NCBI GenBank assembly: GCA_023415515.1
Contig: JAEZKH010000430.1
Span: 1-14,958 of the forward strand
DNA length: 14,958 nt
Origin: Actinomycetes bacterium
GTDB taxonomy: Bacteria > Actinomycetota > Actinomycetes > Mycobacteriales > Mycobacteriaceae
Direction of reading: 5' to 3'
The notes under the pieces are model-generated. The model ran no database searches. It worked only from the letters and a program-made list of their open reading frames with translations, and was not told where the DNA came from. Below are positions 12,730 to 14,958 of the stretch, piece after piece (the stretch's first letter is position 1; each line of letters opens with the position of its first letter). A program made the translations under genes and the position numbers.

Positions 12730-14337
12730 CTAGCGCGGATTCAGCGCGGTGCTGCCCGCGACACCGTGCGTCGTGCTCACGAGCTTGGCTATGCAGTGGT
12801 CGCGGTCGTATCCGTGCCCGGAACACCACTGAAGTGCGCCGGCGGCGGTCGCGAACCGCTCGGGTACGACCGTCACCCAGAAGTTGCGGCCGTCGTAGGT
12901 CGACCAGTCCCCGGACCACAACAGCTTCGCGTCGTATTGCCGTCGCAGTTGCAGGTGCTCCTGCAGCGCGGAATCGTTGTCCCAGACCTGGCCCTGATCG
13001 ACGACGCCGGGTCGTTTGGCGCTCAACTGTGGAACCCAGACATCGGTGAGCCATCTGGTCACGTACCCGCGGTCATCGGCGACGAGTCGACTCAACTGCT
13101 GCTCGCTCGAGTACACCGGCGCCGGCGCGCGGGAAGCCGGAGCCGGAAGCCAGCGCGTCGTCGCACCCGGTGAGGATGCCGGGGACGTCGGTGCGGCGGT
13201 TCGCGATGGAGCGGGCGCTGCAACAGTGACCGTGGACGGCGGTTGCGCCGTCACCGTCGGGGGAGCAGCGGTGGGGCCCGGTTGTGACGAGACGAGCATG
13301 CCGATGACGACACCCAAGGCGCCGAGCACCAGGGCGGCCACCAAGCCCACGATCGCGAACGGCACGAGCGACTGCCTGCGTGCCTCGCTCGGAAGCTCAC
13401 CGGTGCTCTGAGTGAAGGGCGGGACATCGGAGGTCGTGATCGCTCGCGGCAGCGCCGAAATCCAGGGTGCCATCTGGGTATTCGCGTCGGGCGCGGCTAC
13501 CTCCGCGCTCGCCCGCAACGCCCGGCGCGCCCGGCGGGTCAAAGCGGCCGCGCTGCCGTATCGGTCGTCTGGATCTTTGGCCATTCCGCGTGCGATGACA
13601 TCGTCGAAGGCGGGCGGAACGCGCGTGTTCACCGCGCTGGGCTTCGGCGGTGAGGCAGACATGTGCGCGGCGATCAGATGTTCGTAACTGTCGGCACGGA
13701 ACGGAAGGTGCCCCGTGAGTGCCTCGTACAGCACGCACGTCAGTGAGTAGATGTCGGAAGCGGGGGAGCTCTGCTGGTCGTTGAAGCGTTCGGGCGCCAT
13801 GTAGGCGAACGATCCGATCTGCGTGCCCGCCATCGTCAGCCGCGTGTCCCCACGGCTCTCGGCGATCCCGAAGTCGACGAGGTACGCGAAGTCCGCCGGT
13901 GTGACGATGATGTTCTGCGGCTTGATGTCCCGATGGATGAGGCCTTCGTCGTGCGCCGCGTCGAGGGCGGCGGCGATCTGTTCGACGATGGTGACCGCGC
14001 GCTCGGGTTCCAGTGGCCCCTGCCTGATCAGGTCGTGCAGGGTCTGCCCCGTGACCAGGCGCATGTCGATGTAGAGGTTGCCGTCGATCTCGCCCCAGTC
14101 GTGGATGGGGACGACATGCGGCTCCTGAAGAATGGCGGCGGCATGTGATTCGCGCAGGAACCGGGCCCGGTATCGGTCGTCCTGCGCGTACTGGGCGGGC
14201 AGGATCTTGAGCGCGACATATCTGTCTTTTTCCGAGTCGTAGGCCTGATAGACCTCACCCATGCCACCTTTGCCGAGCAGGGCGTTCAACTGGTATTTGC
14301 CGAACCGTTCGCCCACGCGCGCATCGACTGTCGTCAC
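12730..14337 (-). CDS. Receptor-type Ser/Thr protein kinase (PknE/PknH-like)
   Basis: GTG 14337 is chosen because GGGGAG lies seven bases upstream; this gives 535 aa. The kinase domain at about residues 14-275 has the Gly loop GKGGMGEVY, VALK (K44), HRDIKPQN (catalytic D137), DFG (D155), a Thr-containing activation segment (TRLTMAGTQIGSFAYMAPE) and SDIYSL. It is an RD kinase, so activation-loop autophosphorylation is expected. One transmembrane helix (about 324-349) and a Pro/Thr/Ala-rich linker precede an extracellular domain of about 120 residues with two Cys in WCSGHGYDRDHC. No PASTA repeats are present, so peptidoglycan sensing as in PknB is unlikely. It heads a probable operon with the lipoprotein peptidase and DUF4333-type protein. 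Confidence 0.92.
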   Translation of the reverse strand: MTTVDARVGERFGKYQLNALLGKGGMGEVYQAYDSEKDRYVALKILPAQYAQDDRYRARFLRESHAAAILQEPHVVPIHDWGEIDGNLYIDMRLVTGQTLHDLIRQGPLEPERAVTIVEQIAAALDAAHDEGLIHRDIKPQNIIVTPADFAYLVDFGIAESRGDTRLTMAGTQIGSFAYMAPERFNDQQSSPASDIYSLTCVLYEALTGHLPFRADSYEHLIAAHMSASPPKPSAVNTRVPPAFDDVIARGMAKDPDDRYGSAAALTRRARRALRASAEVAAPDANTQMAPWISALPRAITTSDVPPFTQSTGELPSEARRQSLVPFAIVGLVAALVLGALGVVIGMLVSSQPGPTAAPPTVTAQPPSTVTVAAPAPSRTAAPTSPASSPGATTRWLPAPASRAPAPVYSSEQQLSRLVADDRGYVTRWLTDVWVPQLSAKRPGVVDQGQVWDNDSALQEHLQLRRQYDAKLLWSGDWSTYDGRNFWVTVVPERFATAAGALQWCSGHGYDRDHCIAKLVSTTHGVAGSTALNPR

Positions 14338-14866
14338 TTTGCGGCTCCCCACCTGTAGAGCACGAGTCATCGCTCGTACCAACCAATTGCTGGCTTCGCG
14401 ACAACACTGGAAGCCACACCCCTGTTGCTTTGCGAGCATACGCGTGAACACAGCTCTGGCTCAAGGGAACGGCCAGCTAATTTCGTTTGCTGAAAGCCGG
14501 TTCGGGTCGATGATCGACTGGTATTCGACGAACCACCTGCTGATCGGGGGTCGCCGATCGTCGTCGCGTCGACTCCCGCGGAGTGCCCAGCGATTGCGAG
14601 GCAGGTGCGCCGTTGTCATTGGTGACGCCGGCGGCAATTTCGTTGGCGCGCTTCCGCGGAGCCCGCGAGGGCGATCTGTAACGGATTCGGTGGGATGACG
14701 ATCTAACTGTTGGATGTTGAACCGATCACCGCTCCGCCACAAGCGTCGGTCGACCAACCCAGAAGCACCGCGGCGCCTGCTGGTCCATCCCAGTGTCGGG
14801 GGAGATGGCTGCACAGCAGCGGTGGCGGTTGCCGCCACCCTCTCGAGACCGAGGAGTCATATCCCT
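14338..14866. other. Divergent intergenic region between kinase and secreted-protein gene
   Basis: About 530 bp with no convincing gene. The minus-strand frame at 14461-14838 has no ribosome-binding site, no domain and a low-complexity Arg/Pro composition. The region should contain the promoters of the kinase operon and of the plus-strand gene at 14867; I see no clear -35/-10 pair. The one clear structure is a hairpin at 14821-14839. Confidence 0.5.
14821..14839 (+). repeat. 8-bp hairpin before the secreted-protein gene
   Basis: GGTGGCGG (14821-14828) and CCGCCACC (14832-14839) are exact inverted repeats around TTG. The structure ends 11 bp before the GAGGAG ribosome-binding site of the gene at 14867, so it may be a leader hairpin or an operator. 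Confidence 0.45.
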
Positions 14867-14958
14867 ATGCGTGTCCCCGTGAAAACCTGTTCCTGGCGTA
14901 GCGCCGTTGCCGTGTTGGCGTCGGGCGCCGTCGTCTCTTTGAGTGCACTCAGCGGGGG
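14867..14958 (+). CDS. Secreted protein, N-terminal part only (runs off the window)
   Basis: ATG 14867 follows a strong GAGGAG (14851-14856) with ten bases between. The 30 readable codons start MRVPVKTCSWRS and continue with AVAVLASGAVVSLSALSGG, a basic start followed by a hydrophobic core, i.e. a signal peptide or lipoprotein signal. The frame is open to the last base. The mature protein is outside the window, so no function can be given. It is divergent from the kinase operon across about 530 bp. Confidence 0.7.
   Translation, partial: MRVPVKTCSWRSAVAVLASGAVVSLSALSG

Noticed and set aside
11715..13049. 444-codon plus-strand frame opposite the peptidase and kinase
   Set aside because: It is a high-GC shadow of two well-supported minus-strand genes, with no motifs of its own.
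14338..14451. Upstream ATG start for the kinase at 14451
   Set aside because: The extra 38 residues are not kinase-like, and GTG 14337 has a well-placed GGGGAG site and starts just before the kinase domain.
14461..14838. 125-codon minus-strand frame upstream of the kinase
   Set aside because: Arg/Pro-rich low complexity, no ribosome-binding site and no recognisable domain.
1..14958. CRISPR array or complete insertion sequence
   Set aside because: No regularly spaced repeats and no transposase or integrase motifs were seen on either strand.

Overview
The window looks like a chromosomal segment of a non-tuberculous mycobacterium (Mycolicibacterium-like). Supporting this are the high GC content, the frequent GTG starts, a 7Fe ferredoxin closely resembling mycobacterial FdxA under DosR-type boxes, a secreted cutinase, paired Cys-rich secreted proteins, a DUF4333-type membrane protein and a PknE/H-style receptor kinase. 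Species cannot be fixed from sequence alone.

Region 1 (1-4900) is an accessory island. It opens with a phage head operon: the tail of an upstream gene, a 37-aa ORF, a compact HK97-fold major capsid protein and a tiny Arg-rich protein overlapping the capsid stop. Two perfect hairpins follow, then a phage-type HNH endonuclease. About 650 bp without a convincing gene follows, carrying an iterated CAGCAAAC motif and palindromes. Next is a convergent pair of probable antiphage genes: a HEPN-type protein (RX4H motif) on the plus strand and a three-part TIR protein on the minus strand. The island ends near the 3' end of a tRNA-Val gene, a typical attachment site, although no att repeat, integrase, terminase or tail gene is visible.

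Region 2 (4959-6926) holds a tRNA-Gly(GCC)-Cys(GCA)-Val(GAC) operon on the minus strand, two paralogous secreted six-cysteine proteins coupled by a TGATG overlap, a tRNA-Val(CAC) on the plus strand, and a probably broken membrane-anchored reading frame that runs antisense into that tRNA.

Region 3 (6927-10648) starts with tandem DosR-like boxes in front of an apparently leaderless fdxA, suggesting hypoxia/NO-responsive expression. A short SDR fossil follows, then an NCS1 nucleobase permease, a cutinase with a strong terminator, and an intact classical SDR dehydrogenase.

Region 4 (10649-14958) is a minus-strand run of receptor Ser/Thr kinase, HExxH lipoprotein peptidase and single-pass DUF4333-type protein with 16-20 bp gaps, probably one envelope-signalling operon. 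Divergent from it, the first 30 codons of a secreted protein run off the right edge.
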